From: Arthrobacter sp. PM3
GTDB lineage: Bacteria > Actinomycetota > Actinomycetes > Actinomycetales > Micrococcaceae
Length of the DNA: 64,000 nucleotides
Direction: 5' to 3'
NCBI RefSeq assembly: GCF_003352915.1
Contig: NZ_CP022314.1
Location: 2,639,272 to 2,703,271, forward strand
A program made the translations under genes and the position numbers. Positions 16,180 to 24,357 of the stretch are shown here, in pieces; position 1 is the stretch's first letter; each line of letters begins with the position of its first letter. A model generated the notes under the pieces. It searched no databases. It worked only from the letters and a program-made list of their open reading frames with translations, and was not told the DNA's origin.

Positions 16180-17667
16180 TCAGATCCCCGTGTAGACGGT
16201 CTTGCCCCACGTGAAGAAGTCCAGGGCGGACTTGCCCTGCTCGCGGAACGTGTTGGTGGAGGAGTCCTTGACGCCGCCGAACGGCACGTTCAGGTCCAGG
16301 CCCGCCGTCGGACGGTTGACCTTGATGACCCCGGCCTGGGCGCGGGCGGCGAAATCGGTGGCGAGGGTCAGCGAGTCGGTGCAGATGCCGGCGGTGAGAC
16401 CGTAGCGGGAATCGTTGATGGCGGCGAGCCCGGCCTCGTAGTCCGGGACCTCCAGGACCGCCACCACGGGGCCGAAAATCTCCTCGGTCACGGCGGCGTC
16501 GTCAAAGGCAAGACCGGTGAGCACCGCGGGCGGGAACAGGAACCCGGCGTCCGTGCCGCCGTCGAGCTCGCTGTTGTCATAAGCGCCGTGCAGCAGTGTG
16601 GCGCCGCGTTCGACGGCGGAGCGCACCGCCGCCTGGTTCTGCGCGAACTGCTGGGCGCTCACCACAGCCCCCATGGACGCGTCCAGGCCGTCACCGGGGG
16701 TGTAGGCGGCGGCTTCCTCGACCAGCGCGGCGAGGAAGGCGGCGCGGATGCCGGGGGTGACGTAGACGCGGGAGGTCGCGGTGCAGGCCTGGCCGGTCAG
16801 CCCAAACGCGCCGGCGGCGACCACCTTGGCGGCCTTGCGGGGATCGGCGTCGTCCAGGACCAGCACCCCGTTCTTGCCGCCCATTTCCAGCTGCACCCGG
16901 GCCCGGCGGGCGTTCAGGATCTCCTGCAGGCCCAGGCCCACCGCGGTGGATCCGGTGAAGGACATCCCGGCGATCCGCGGGTCGCGGGCCAGGGCGTCGC
17001 CCACCACGCGGCCCTTGCCGTGGACCACGTTGAACACCCCGGCCGGCAGCCCGGCATCCTGCAGGGCACGGGCCAGGTGCGTCGCGGACAGCGGGGTGAG
17101 TTCGGCCGGCTTGATCACCACGGTGTTGCCGCTGATCAGCGCCGGGGCGGCTTTCCAGGCCGGGATCGCGATGGGGAAGTTCCACGGCGTGATGAGCCCG
17201 ACCACGCCCAGCGGCTCGCGCCGGGTGGTGATGGTGGTGTCCGGCAGGCCGCTGGGCAGCACCTCGCCGGTGGCGGCCCAGCCGAGCGAGCCGAAGAACC
17301 GCAGCACGTCCGAGGCGCGCTTGACCTCGCCCTTGGCCTCGGCGAGGGTCTTGCCTTCTTCCCGGACGAGGTCCTCGGCGACGGCGGCCTGGCGTTCGAG
17401 CAGGAGGTCGCCGGCGGCCATGAGGATGGCGCCGCGGGCCGGGGCGGGCAGCGCGGCCCAGCCCGGCTGGGCGGCGGCCGCGGCCGTGATGGCGGCTTCT
17501 GCGTCGGCGGCCGTGCCGCTGGGGGAGAGGGCCGCGAGTTCGCCGGGGCGGGCCGGGTTCATGCGTTCGGTGTCCGCCTCGCCGAGCCAGACGCCGTTGA
17601 TGAGGTGCCGGGCGGTGATCAGGTCCGGGGTGGTGGAGGTGGGGAAATCGGTCGCGGTGGAAGTCAT
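16180..17667 (-). CDS. Aldehyde dehydrogenase (semialdehyde dehydrogenase-like)
   Basis: This 495-residue NAD(P)-dependent aldehyde dehydrogenase has all key residues: Asn163 in TPWNFP, Glu261 in LEMGGKN, Cys295 in GQACTATSR, and EEIFGPVV later. The sequence is of the semialdehyde / benzaldehyde dehydrogenase type, with alpha-ketoglutarate-semialdehyde dehydrogenase as a good guess because a DHDPS-family gene is next to it. It would turn a pathway aldehyde into an acid in the cytosol. It sits 61 bp after the SDR and 6 bp before the ferredoxin, in the same direction, so it is operonic. The real substrate is not known. Confidence 0.9.
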   Translation of the reverse strand: MTSTATDFPTSTTPDLITARHLINGVWLGEADTERMNPARPGELAALSPSGTAADAEAAITAAAAAQPGWAALPAPARGAILMAAGDLLLERQAAVAEDLVREEGKTLAEAKGEVKRASDVLRFFGSLGWAATGEVLPSGLPDTTITTRREPLGVVGLITPWNFPIAIPAWKAAPALISGNTVVIKPAELTPLSATHLARALQDAGLPAGVFNVVHGKGRVVGDALARDPRIAGMSFTGSTAVGLGLQEILNARRARVQLEMGGKNGVLVLDDADPRKAAKVVAAGAFGLTGQACTATSRVYVTPGIRAAFLAALVEEAAAYTPGDGLDASMGAVVSAQQFAQNQAAVRSAVERGATLLHGAYDNSELDGGTDAGFLFPPAVLTGLAFDDAAVTEEIFGPVVAVLEVPDYEAGLAAINDSRYGLTAGICTDSLTLATDFAARAQAGVIKVNRPTAGLDLNVPFGGVKDSSTNTFREQGKSALDFFTWGKTVYTGI

Positions 17668-17728
17668 GATGGTCCCCTTGAATGTTGGGATGGTCAGTGG
17701 TGGGAAGGTGGGTGGCGGGAAGCGGTGC

Positions 17729-18517
17729 CTACAGGCTGCGGATCAGGCCGCCGTCGCAGCGCAGTGCCACGCCGGTGATGTACGACGCCGGGGCGCTGCA
17801 CAGGAACGCGGCGGCGGCGCCGAATTCCTCGGGTTCGCCGTAGCGGCGGGCGGGGATCATCTTGCGGGATTCGAGCTGGATTTCCTCGGCCGAGGTGCCG
17901 CGGCGCTTGGCGGCGGCCTGGTCGAGTTCCGCGACCCGGTCCGTGGCGATGCGGCCGGGAAGGAGCATGTTCACCGTGACGGCGTCCAGGGCGACTTCCG
18001 CGGCGAGGGTCTTGAGGTAGCCGGCCAGCGCGGCGCGGCCGGTGTTGGACACGGCCAGGTTGGGCAGCGGCGCCACGACGCCGCTGGATCCGACGGCCAG
18101 GATCCGGCCCCAGCGCCGTTCCCGCATGCCCGGCACGACGTGCGAGACCAGGGCGTGGTGCGGCCTGACGAGCTGCTCGAACGCGGCGGCGATGTCTTCG
18201 GCGCCGAGCGTGGCGGCCGCCCCGGGCTTCGGCCCCGGACCGTTGAGGACCAGGATGTCGATCGGTCCGAGCTCCGCCACGGTCTGTTCGACGGCGGCGG
18301 CCACCCCGTCGGGGGTGCCCAGGTCCGCCTCGATGGCGACGGCGCCGGGCCCGTAGGCGTCGGTCAGCTCGGTCACGATCTCCTTGGCCTGCACCAGGCG
18401 CCGGCCGGTGACGGCCACGCGGGCCCCTTCGGCGGCGAGGGCGCGGGCGATCGCGAGGCCGAGTCCGCCGGTGGAGGCAGCGACGAAGGCGGTCTTTCCG
18501 CTGATTCCGAGATCCAT
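17729..18517 (-). CDS. Atypical SDR family oxidoreductase lacking YxxxK
   Basis: About 262 residues with an SDR Rossmann fold: AASTGGLG near 13-20, a VLNGPGPKPG segment replacing NNAG, and GSSGVV at the serine strand. The catalytic Tyr-x-x-x-Lys is absent; the aligned stretch reads LAVSNTGRAALAG. This is a recognised divergent SDR group with the GPxPG loop, and its catalytic mechanism is unclear to me. The start ATG at 18517 has a GGAGGA site, and the upstream gene's stop overlaps it as TGATG, so translation is coupled. A longer frame upstream overlaps that gene and is not used. Confidence 0.87.
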   Translation of the reverse strand: MDLGISGKTAFVAASTGGLGLAIARALAAEGARVAVTGRRLVQAKEIVTELTDAYGPGAVAIEADLGTPDGVAAAVEQTVAELGPIDILVLNGPGPKPGAAATLGAEDIAAAFEQLVRPHHALVSHVVPGMRERRWGRILAVGSSGVVAPLPNLAVSNTGRAALAGYLKTLAAEVALDAVTVNMLLPGRIATDRVAELDQAAAKRRGTSAEEIQLESRKMIPARRYGEPEEFGAAAAFLCSAPASYITGVALRCDGGLIRSL

Positions 18518-19470
18518 CAGTTCCTCCCTGCCGCCGTCAGCGCGCCGGTGGTCAGCGTTCCGGCCGGGGCAGGACGCGTGTCCAGGGCCTCGGCGGCCTC
18601 GGCCAGGTGGGCCAGCAGGGCTGGCCGGAGGAGGTCCGGGAATGGCGCCGCCGGGGTCCGCACGCCGGGGTCGGCGATCAGCCCGCGCCGGTACAGGCAC
18701 TCCTTGCGGATGGCCAGGGCGATCCTGGCCTGCTGTTCGAAGTTGATCAGCGGCAGGTAGGGCAGCAGCTCCTGCCGGGCCGCCTCGTAGCCCCCGGCCT
18801 GCCAGGCCCGCACGCAGGCGATGAGCGCCTCGGGGTAGGAGAACCCGGTCATCGCCCCGGCCGCGCCGGCCAGGAGTTCATCCAGCAGGCCTTGGCCGCC
18901 CAGGCCGCCGAACACGGAGACGTCGACGGCGGCGGCGAGTTGGCCGATCGCCACGGAGGTGGGCGGGGCCTCGGCCTTGACCGCGATCACGAAGCCGCAG
19001 GCCTGCACCACGGTGATGAGGGACTCGGTGCTGATGCTGACGCCGCTGGCCAGCGGGTAGTCCTGCAGGACCACCTTGGCGCCGGTGGCGCGGTGGATGG
19101 CGTCCAGGTGCCGGATTACCGTGTCCGGGCGCGGCGAATTGGCCTGGACCATGACGGCCGCCAGGCGCCCGCCGGCGATGGCCTGGGCCGCGAGGACTTC
19201 CTCGATGGCCGGCCGGGTGGCCAGGGCCGTCACCCCCACCACCAGCGGCAGGCCGGTGCATTCGACGGCGGTTTCCAGGACGGCGGCGCGCTCCCCGGCG
19301 GTCAGCGCGGCGGCTTCGCCGAACACGCCCAGGACCGTCAGGCCGGTGGCGCCGATCGCCTCGTAGCGTTCGACGAGCCCGGCCAGGCTGTCCAGGTCAA
19401 GGTCCAGGCTGCTGCCCTGGAACGGGGTGGCGACGACGCCCCACACCCCGGGTGTCAGTGACTCCCGCAT
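18517..19470 (-). CDS. Dihydrodipicolinate synthase (DHDPS/NAL) family lyase
   Basis: This 317-residue TIM-barrel Schiff-base enzyme has the lysine nucleophile at Lys165 (VIAVKAEAPP) and the conserved tyrosine at Tyr138 (QDYPLASG). The phosphate/carboxylate loop that is usually GTTGE reads GVFGE (48-52), so it is unlikely to be true DapA. The family covers aldolases, retro-aldolases and dehydratases acting on 2-keto acids; the neighbouring aldehyde dehydrogenase suggests that it makes or uses an aldehyde. The ATG at 19470 follows AAGGAGA at a good distance. Its stop overlaps the SDR start by one base, and the enoyl-CoA hydratase stop is 61 bp upstream. Confidence 0.88.
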   Translation of the reverse strand: MRESLTPGVWGVVATPFQGSSLDLDLDSLAGLVERYEAIGATGLTVLGVFGEAAALTAGERAAVLETAVECTGLPLVVGVTALATRPAIEEVLAAQAIAGGRLAAVMVQANSPRPDTVIRHLDAIHRATGAKVVLQDYPLASGVSISTESLITVVQACGFVIAVKAEAPPTSVAIGQLAAAVDVSVFGGLGGQGLLDELLAGAAGAMTGFSYPEALIACVRAWQAGGYEAARQELLPYLPLINFEQQARIALAIRKECLYRRGLIADPGVRTPAAPFPDLLRPALLAHLAEAAEALDTRPAPAGTLTTGALTAAGRN

Positions 19471-19531
19471 GGGATTCTCCTTTGCTAGTTGTTCCGGCAT
19501 TCTCAGCGGCTGCATTCTCAGCGGCTGCATT

Positions 19532-20344
19532 TCAGCGTCCGGGCCAGACGGGCGGGCGCTTTTCCTGGAAGGCGCGGACGCCCTCGGCGGAGTCCTCGCT
19601 GTCCAGGGCCGCCATGAGGGCCGGCAGCCGGAGCCCGCGGGCCTCGGCGGCGCTCAGGTGCGAGGTCCGGGTGACCATCTGCTTGACGGCCCGCACGGAG
19701 GTGGGGGCGCAGGCGAGGACCGCCTCCACCCAGCGCTGCACGGCGGCGTCGAGCTCCTCCGCCGGAACCACTTCGTTGACCAGGCCCATGGACTGCATTT
19801 CCGCGGCCGGCGCCTTCCGCCCGGTGAGGAGCATGCCCATCGCCTGGGTGTGCGGGATGCGGCGCACCAGCTGGTGGATGCCGCCGTCGAGCGCCAGACG
19901 CCCGACGCGCGGTTCCGTCAGCCCGAAGCGGGCCGTGCCCGCGGCCACCACGATGTCGGCGCCAAGCACGATCTCCATGCCGCCGCCCAGCGCGTAGCCG
20001 TTGACCCGGGCGATCACCGGGATGTCCAGGCTGGTGCGCAGGCTCAGCCCACCGAAGCCGTTGGGGTCCAGGTCCGCCCAGTACTGCAGGCCGGTCTTGT
20101 CGACGGCGGCGGCGGACATGTCCGCCCCGACGCAGAACGCCCGGGTTCCGGCGCCGGTGATGACGACGGCGCGGACGTCGGGATCGGCTTCCAGCTGGTC
20201 CCAGATGGCGTTGAGCCGGGCCTGGGCGGTCCCGTCGACAGCGTTGAGGACGTGCTGGCGGTCGATCACGACGGTGGCGACGTGGTTCTCGATGCTCAGG
20301 GTGACCTCGTCCACCACCGCGGGGGAGTCTGTCATCGCGGTCAC
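19532..20344 (-). CDS. Enoyl-CoA hydratase/isomerase (crotonase) family protein
   Basis: This 270-residue crotonase has the oxyanion-hole segment RAFCVGAD (69-75), then ALGGGMEIVLGAD with the conserved Glu124 and FGLTEPRVG with Glu144. With both glutamates present, hydration of an enoyl-CoA is plausible. It should act on the CoA ester made by the neighbouring class III CoA-transferase. The GTG start overlaps that gene's stop (GTGA, 4 nt), which argues for coupled translation; an ATG three codons in is the alternative. Carnitine-type CaiB-CaiD pairs have the same two activities, but no other carnitine gene is present. Confidence 0.9.
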   Translation of the reverse strand: MTAMTDSPAVVDEVTLSIENHVATVVIDRQHVLNAVDGTAQARLNAIWDQLEADPDVRAVVITGAGTRAFCVGADMSAAAVDKTGLQYWADLDPNGFGGLSLRTSLDIPVIARVNGYALGGGMEIVLGADIVVAAGTARFGLTEPRVGRLALDGGIHQLVRRIPHTQAMGMLLTGRKAPAAEMQSMGLVNEVVPAEELDAAVQRWVEAVLACAPTSVRAVKQMVTRTSHLSAAEARGLRLPALMAALDSEDSAEGVRAFQEKRPPVWPGR

Positions 20345-21609
20345 CGGAGCACCCCCAGCTGCTGCAGGCGCTCGATGGTCTCGGCGTCGAACCCGTTCTC
20401 CAGGAGCACCTCGACGTTGTGTTCGCCGAGCCGCGGCGCCGCCCGGCGGATGGTGGGCGGGGTGGCGGAGAGCCGGATGGGGGCGTTGAGCATTTTCACG
20501 GTGCCGACACCGGGGTGCTCGGCCTCCACGATCATGCCGTTGGCGTGTGTCTGGGCGTCGGCGAGGGTCTGCTCGAGCGTGTGCACCGGGGCGTTGAGCA
20601 GTCCCCGCTCCTCCAGCCGGGCGGTCCAGTACTCGGTGGTGTTGGTGGCGATGCGCTCGCGGAAGATCGCCTGCAGGGCCGGCTTGTGGCGGAACTGTTG
20701 CTCCAGGGTGGCGAACTCGTCCCGCTGCGTGAGGTCCTCGTCCAGGCCGAGGGCGTCCGAGATCCGGGCCAGCGGGTCCGGGGTGAAGCCGCCCACCATG
20801 CAGACGGCGCCGTCGGTGGTTTCAAAGACGCCGCTGAGCGGCATGGCGCCCCAGTTGACCTCGTAGCCGCGGTTGAGCTGCATGCAGGCCTCCTGCATCT
20901 GCAGGTGCAGCATGGAGTCGTACATGGTCACCTCCACCTTCTGCCCGACGCCGGCGGACTCGCGCGTGCGCAGGGCCAGCAGGATGCCCTGCATGAGGTG
21001 CATGCCGGTGATGTAGTCGCACAGGGTGGTGGGGTAGATCGCCGGTTTCACGTCGTCCGACTCGCGCCGCCACATCACACCGGAGTAGGCCTGGGCGATC
21101 GCGTCCTGGCCGCCCTTGTGCGAGTACGGGCCCTCGGGGCCGAAGCCCGTGCCGGAGGCCCAGATGATGCCCGGGTTCTCCGCCTTGAGGTCCTCGTAGC
21201 CGAAGCCCATCCGCTCCATCACGCCGGAGCGGAAGTTGCTGACCACGACGTCGGCATCGGCCAGGAGCCGGCGGAGCACGGCCTTGCCCTCGTCGGCGCG
21301 GGTGTCCACGGAGACGCTGCGCTTGTTGCGGTTGATGGACAGGAAGATCGGGTTGTCCTGGCCGTCCTTGTCCGGGAAGGAGTTGCGGGAGATGTCCCCG
21401 GCGCCGGGGCGTTCGACCTTGATGATGTCCGCGCCGTAGTCGCCCAGGAGCTGGGTGCAGGACGGGCCCATGAACACCTGGGTGAAGTCCACCACCTTGA
21501 TGCCGTCCAGCGGCAGCGGGGTGCCGGCGCGCTCAGGTGCGGGCGCCGCCGTCGTGCGTTCCTGCCCTGTCCGTTCCTCTGCTGCCCGTTCCTGCGTCAC
21601 CGTGCTCAT
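20341..21609 (-). CDS. CaiB/BaiF family class III CoA-transferase
   Basis: This 422-residue protein has the family start LDGIKVVDFTQVFMGPSCTQLLGDYGADIIKVERPG and the catalytic aspartate Asp169 in KGGQDAIAQAYSG, which forms the aspartyl-CoA thioester in formyl-CoA transferases. It should move CoA from a donor such as succinyl-CoA to a carboxylic acid, activating the pathway substrate. It overlaps the genes on both sides (ATGA with the oxidoreductase, GTGA with the hydratase). The first 33 residues are a low-complexity Glu/Arg/Ala/Pro stretch. The acid substrate is unknown. Confidence 0.92.
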   Translation of the reverse strand: MSTVTQERAAEERTGQERTTAAPAPERAGTPLPLDGIKVVDFTQVFMGPSCTQLLGDYGADIIKVERPGAGDISRNSFPDKDGQDNPIFLSINRNKRSVSVDTRADEGKAVLRRLLADADVVVSNFRSGVMERMGFGYEDLKAENPGIIWASGTGFGPEGPYSHKGGQDAIAQAYSGVMWRRESDDVKPAIYPTTLCDYITGMHLMQGILLALRTRESAGVGQKVEVTMYDSMLHLQMQEACMQLNRGYEVNWGAMPLSGVFETTDGAVCMVGGFTPDPLARISDALGLDEDLTQRDEFATLEQQFRHKPALQAIFRERIATNTTEYWTARLEERGLLNAPVHTLEQTLADAQTHANGMIVEAEHPGVGTVKMLNAPIRLSATPPTIRRAAPRLGEHNVEVLLENGFDAETIERLQQLGVLR

Positions 21610-22988
21610 GCCCCCACCACCGCATCGGCGTCGAGCGTGGCGTTCGACGACGGGACGTCGCCCGGGTCCGCGCCGTGCCGGCGCATCCCCTGCTGGATGT
21701 CCGCGGCGGAGACGTCCCGGACCAGGGTTCCGTTCTGGATGGCGAGCGCGGCGGCGACGCCGACGGCCTGGCCCATGGCCATGCAGGGCGGGATTTCGCG
21801 GGACATCTTCTGCGCCTCCGGGGTCGCGGAGTAGTGCCGGCCGGCCACTAGGAGCTGGTCCACCTCCTTGGGCAGCAGCGAACGGAAGGGGTAGTAGTAG
21901 TCGCGGCCGCGGGCCACGGTGTCGGCGAAGTGCCGGCGGGAGGTGACGTCCTCCTTGGTCATGACGTACTCGCCCTGGAGCAGGCGGGTCTGCCGGACGC
22001 CCATCTGGGACGCGACGTCGAGCATGTAGCAGTTCTCAAAGCCGGGCAGGTGGGCGCGGACGTATTCGACGGCCTCGGTGATCCGGTCCCGGGCGGCGAA
22101 CTCGGCGGCGGTCATGTCCGCCGGGTCGACGCCGTCGTAGCCGGTCATGTGCGGGGCGTTGCACCAGACCACGCCCTCGATGGGGGTTTTGAGCCACCAC
22201 AGTTCCCAGGCGCCGCCGAGGAGGCGCTTGATGGTGCGGTTGATGGCGCGGGCTTCCTTCGGGTTGGCCTGTTCGAAGGCCTCCGCGGCTTTGGTGTCCA
22301 CGTTGCCGAGGCGGAAGACGAGGGTGGTGAGGTAGCTGTCCTTGACGTGGCTGGCGCCGGCGCGGGAGGCGACGTCGATGTCGCCGGTGGTGTCGATGAC
22401 GACGTCCGCCATGAAAGCCTGGGGTCCGGACTTGGTCTCGCAGATAACGCCCTTCATGACCCCGTTGTCCACGATGGGGCGGGAGAACCAGGAGTGCAGG
22501 CGCAGATTGACGCCGGCCTCGCGGACGAGGTCGTTGGAGACCCGCTTCCAGCCGTCGGGGTCGAAGGCCGCGGCGTAGCAGACCGGCTTGGGGGTGGTGT
22601 GGGAGTGGAAGTCGAAGGTGCCGTAGCGGCCCCACTTGTTCCAGAGTTCCTCGGAGGTCTTGCGGTCGTCGGCCGGCGGGACGATGGCCAGGCCAAGCTT
22701 CTGGAGCCGTTCGACGTATTCGGAGACGATTCCGGTGACCGTGATTTCCTGGCCGTTGATCATGTCATCGAGCACCAGGACCATGCCGCCGGAGGCCAGG
22801 CCGCCCAGGGACGAGTAGCGCTCCAGCAAGGTGACGGAGGCGCCGGAGCGGGCCGCGGTGACGGCGGCGGCGACGCCGGCGGGGCCGCCGCCCACCACCA
22901 GGACGTCGGAGCGGGAGATGACCGGGGCGGTGAGGTCCTGCGTGGTGCTGGCCAGGTCAAGGGAGCGCATGGCTGTAGTCGAGTTCAT
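21606..22988 (-). CDS. FAD-dependent oxidoreductase (FAD_oxidored type)
   Basis: This 460-residue flavoprotein starts with a Rossmann dinucleotide fold, VLVVGGGPAGVAAAVTAARSGASVTLLER (29-57; GGGPAG at 33-38), then LGGLASGGMV. A second FAD-contact region is near PKEVDQLLVAGRHYSATPEAQ and MAMGQAVGVAAALA. This is the pattern of the PF12831 oxidoreductases, which are not flavin monooxygenases and usually act in catabolic clusters. It is the first gene of the minus-strand run, and its stop overlaps the CoA-transferase start (ATGA). The ferredoxin at the operon's end could be its electron partner. The operon promoter should be in the 241 bp upstream, which also carry a 12-bp tandem duplication (23106-23129). 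Confidence 0.88.
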   Translation of the reverse strand: MNSTTAMRSLDLASTTQDLTAPVISRSDVLVVGGGPAGVAAAVTAARSGASVTLLERYSSLGGLASGGMVLVLDDMINGQEITVTGIVSEYVERLQKLGLAIVPPADDRKTSEELWNKWGRYGTFDFHSHTTPKPVCYAAAFDPDGWKRVSNDLVREAGVNLRLHSWFSRPIVDNGVMKGVICETKSGPQAFMADVVIDTTGDIDVASRAGASHVKDSYLTTLVFRLGNVDTKAAEAFEQANPKEARAINRTIKRLLGGAWELWWLKTPIEGVVWCNAPHMTGYDGVDPADMTAAEFAARDRITEAVEYVRAHLPGFENCYMLDVASQMGVRQTRLLQGEYVMTKEDVTSRRHFADTVARGRDYYYPFRSLLPKEVDQLLVAGRHYSATPEAQKMSREIPPCMAMGQAVGVAAALAIQNGTLVRDVSAADIQQGMRRHGADPGDVPSSNATLDADAVVGA

Positions 22989-23229
22989 GGGGATCCTTAC
23001 GTTGCCGGAGGACCGCAGAAGCGGCAGCCGGTGAGGTAGAAGACGGTGAAGGAGGAGAAGTTGCCCGGGAGGAGGGCGCGGCGACGCTGACCGCGGACTC
23101 GCCCCGGCAGAGGGTATGGCAGAGGGTATGGCACAGCGCGGCCCGTCGCGGACCTGCTGTTGAGTGTGTCAATGTCTCCGGCGGGCACCTGGGTGCCGGC
23201 GGAGATGGCGGGCGGCTAGGGCCGCCTGA

Positions 23230-23835
23230 TCACCACGCGTGAGGTGCGTTAACCCAAATTGCTACGCAGACCTCTTCGTAGCTGTTCTTGTACCAGTGCG
23301 GCGTGTCCGAGGAGAAGGTGATGGAGTCGCCCTCTTCAAGGGTGTAGCACTCGCCGTCCAGGTAGATGTCTTTCCGGCCGGAGAGGATGATGCCGAATTC
23401 CTCGCCGCTGTGCCGGAACGGGGTGGCGCTGGTGTCGTGGCCTGGCGGACTCACGATCCACTGGGCCTCGAGGGCGCCGTTGAGGTCGGGGGTGAGCAGT
23501 TCATAGACCGCCTCGCCCACGGACTTCTTGGTGACGCCTATGAGGTTTCGCCGCTCGCCCTTGCGGACCACCGGCGACCTGGTTTCTTCCTGTCCAAGGA
23601 AGAACTTCCCTACGGGGATGTCCAGGCCGTGGGCCAGCTGTGCCAGGGTGGTGAAGGACGGATTGGCCAGGCCCCGTTCGATCTGGCTGACGATCGCGGG
23701 GCTGAGGCCGGTGACTTCCGAAAGCTTCGCAAGGGTCATGCCTTTGTCCTTGCGCATGTTGCGGATCTTGTTGCCTACGGTGGCAAGCAGGACGCTCGTG
23801 CCGGCGGGGGATCCCGGGAGGCTCTCGTTGGTCAT
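23230..23835 (-). CDS. XRE-family regulator with C-terminal cupin sensor
   Basis: About 201 residues: an N-terminal helix-turn-helix (21-76; MTLAKLSEVTGLSPAIVSQIERG) and a C-terminal cupin_2 domain (about 125-195; HSGEEFGIILSG, then LEEGDSITFSSDTPH). This architecture is typical of repressors that sense a small catabolite in the cupin. It is divergent from the transporter gene and stands upstream of the FAD-oxidoreductase operon, so it probably controls both. I used the ATG at 23835; an ATG at 23868 also opens the frame but lies in the putative operator region without a ribosome site. The last 17 codons have a near copy on the other strand at 24185-24238. Confidence 0.93.
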   Translation of the reverse strand: MTNESLPGSPAGTSVLLATVGNKIRNMRKDKGMTLAKLSEVTGLSPAIVSQIERGLANPSFTTLAQLAHGLDIPVGKFFLGQEETRSPVVRKGERRNLIGVTKKSVGEAVYELLTPDLNGALEAQWIVSPPGHDTSATPFRHSGEEFGIILSGRKDIYLDGECYTLEEGDSITFSSDTPHWYKNSYEEVCVAIWVNAPHAW

Positions 23836-23868
23836 GGTCCGTCTTTCTCTGGATGAGTTGACCTGCAT

Positions 23869-23962
23869 AACTATAGTGAAAATTTTTACCGAATCAATGG
23901 TTTTTTGAAGATTCTTGAGTTTTCACTTAACCGTTGACTCTGTGAAGATCTTCAATATAGTT
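23869..23962. promoter_or_regulatory. AT-rich control region with three copies of a TGAAGATCTTCA-like palindrome
   Basis: Between the divergent regulator and transporter genes there is a sharply AT-rich stretch. It holds a perfect 12-bp palindrome TGAAGATCTTCA (23943-23954), a near copy TGAAGATTCTTGA (23906-23918) and a second near copy TGAAAATTTTTA (23877-23888). The outer two lie in a larger inverted repeat (23869-23888 against 23943-23962, 16 of 20 matching) that ends in AACTATA. The most economical reading is operator sites for the XRE-cupin regulator next to its own promoter. The binding is inferred. Confidence 0.6.
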
Positions 23963-24088
23963 GTGTGAGCTGCAGCACTCGGAACCGACGCACTGCGAAC
24001 GGGATGAGGTGGCAACGGCCTTCTGGCGGAAGGCCCGCCCGGTCCGTCCCATCGGTCCGTCACCCCGCTCGTATCCCGACGTGGTGCA

Positions 24089-24238
24089 GTGACATCTGCC
24101 AAGCCATCCGCAGAACTTAATGTCGGCCGGTCAACGAAGGGCATGCTCCTTGTTGCCGGGCTGGATGGCCCGTTTGCATTCAAGCGCTACGAAGAGGCAT
24201 GCGTAGCTATCTGGGCTAACCCACCTCCCATGGGGTGA
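24089..24238 (+). pseudogene. Remnant of an XRE-cupin regulator 3' end
   Basis: The frame from a GTG at 24089 to a TGA at 24236-24238 encodes 49 residues. Its end, RYEEACVAIWANPPPMG (24185-24235), matches the C-terminus of the regulator at 23230-23835 (SYEEVCVAIWVNAPHAW), and the DNA of the two stretches is clearly alike over about 50 bp. The preceding part does not resemble the regulator. The best reading is the last fragment of a second cupin regulator, left by a duplication or rearrangement, lying 120 bp before the transporter start. The 49-residue frame is unlikely to be a working gene. Confidence 0.6.
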
Positions 24239-24357
24239 ACCGGTCCCGCCCGTGGACCAAGCCAAACGATAGTTTCGATTGCCGGTCGCCCCCACCCGGG
24301 GCTCCCGCCGGTGATCCATACCCTCACGCACCCCGACGGTGCGGGGGAAGGAAAATC

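Noticed and set aside
16180..22988. Carnitine (Cai) operon
   Set aside because: CaiB- and CaiD-like families are present, but there is no crotonobetainyl-CoA dehydrogenase, CoA ligase or CaiT-type carrier, and the lyase and semialdehyde dehydrogenase do not fit.
22957..23188. Two short minus-strand frames between the FAD oxidoreductase and the regulator
   Set aside because: They overlap each other, run through a 12-bp tandem duplication and have no recognisable protein features; the region is better read as promoter.
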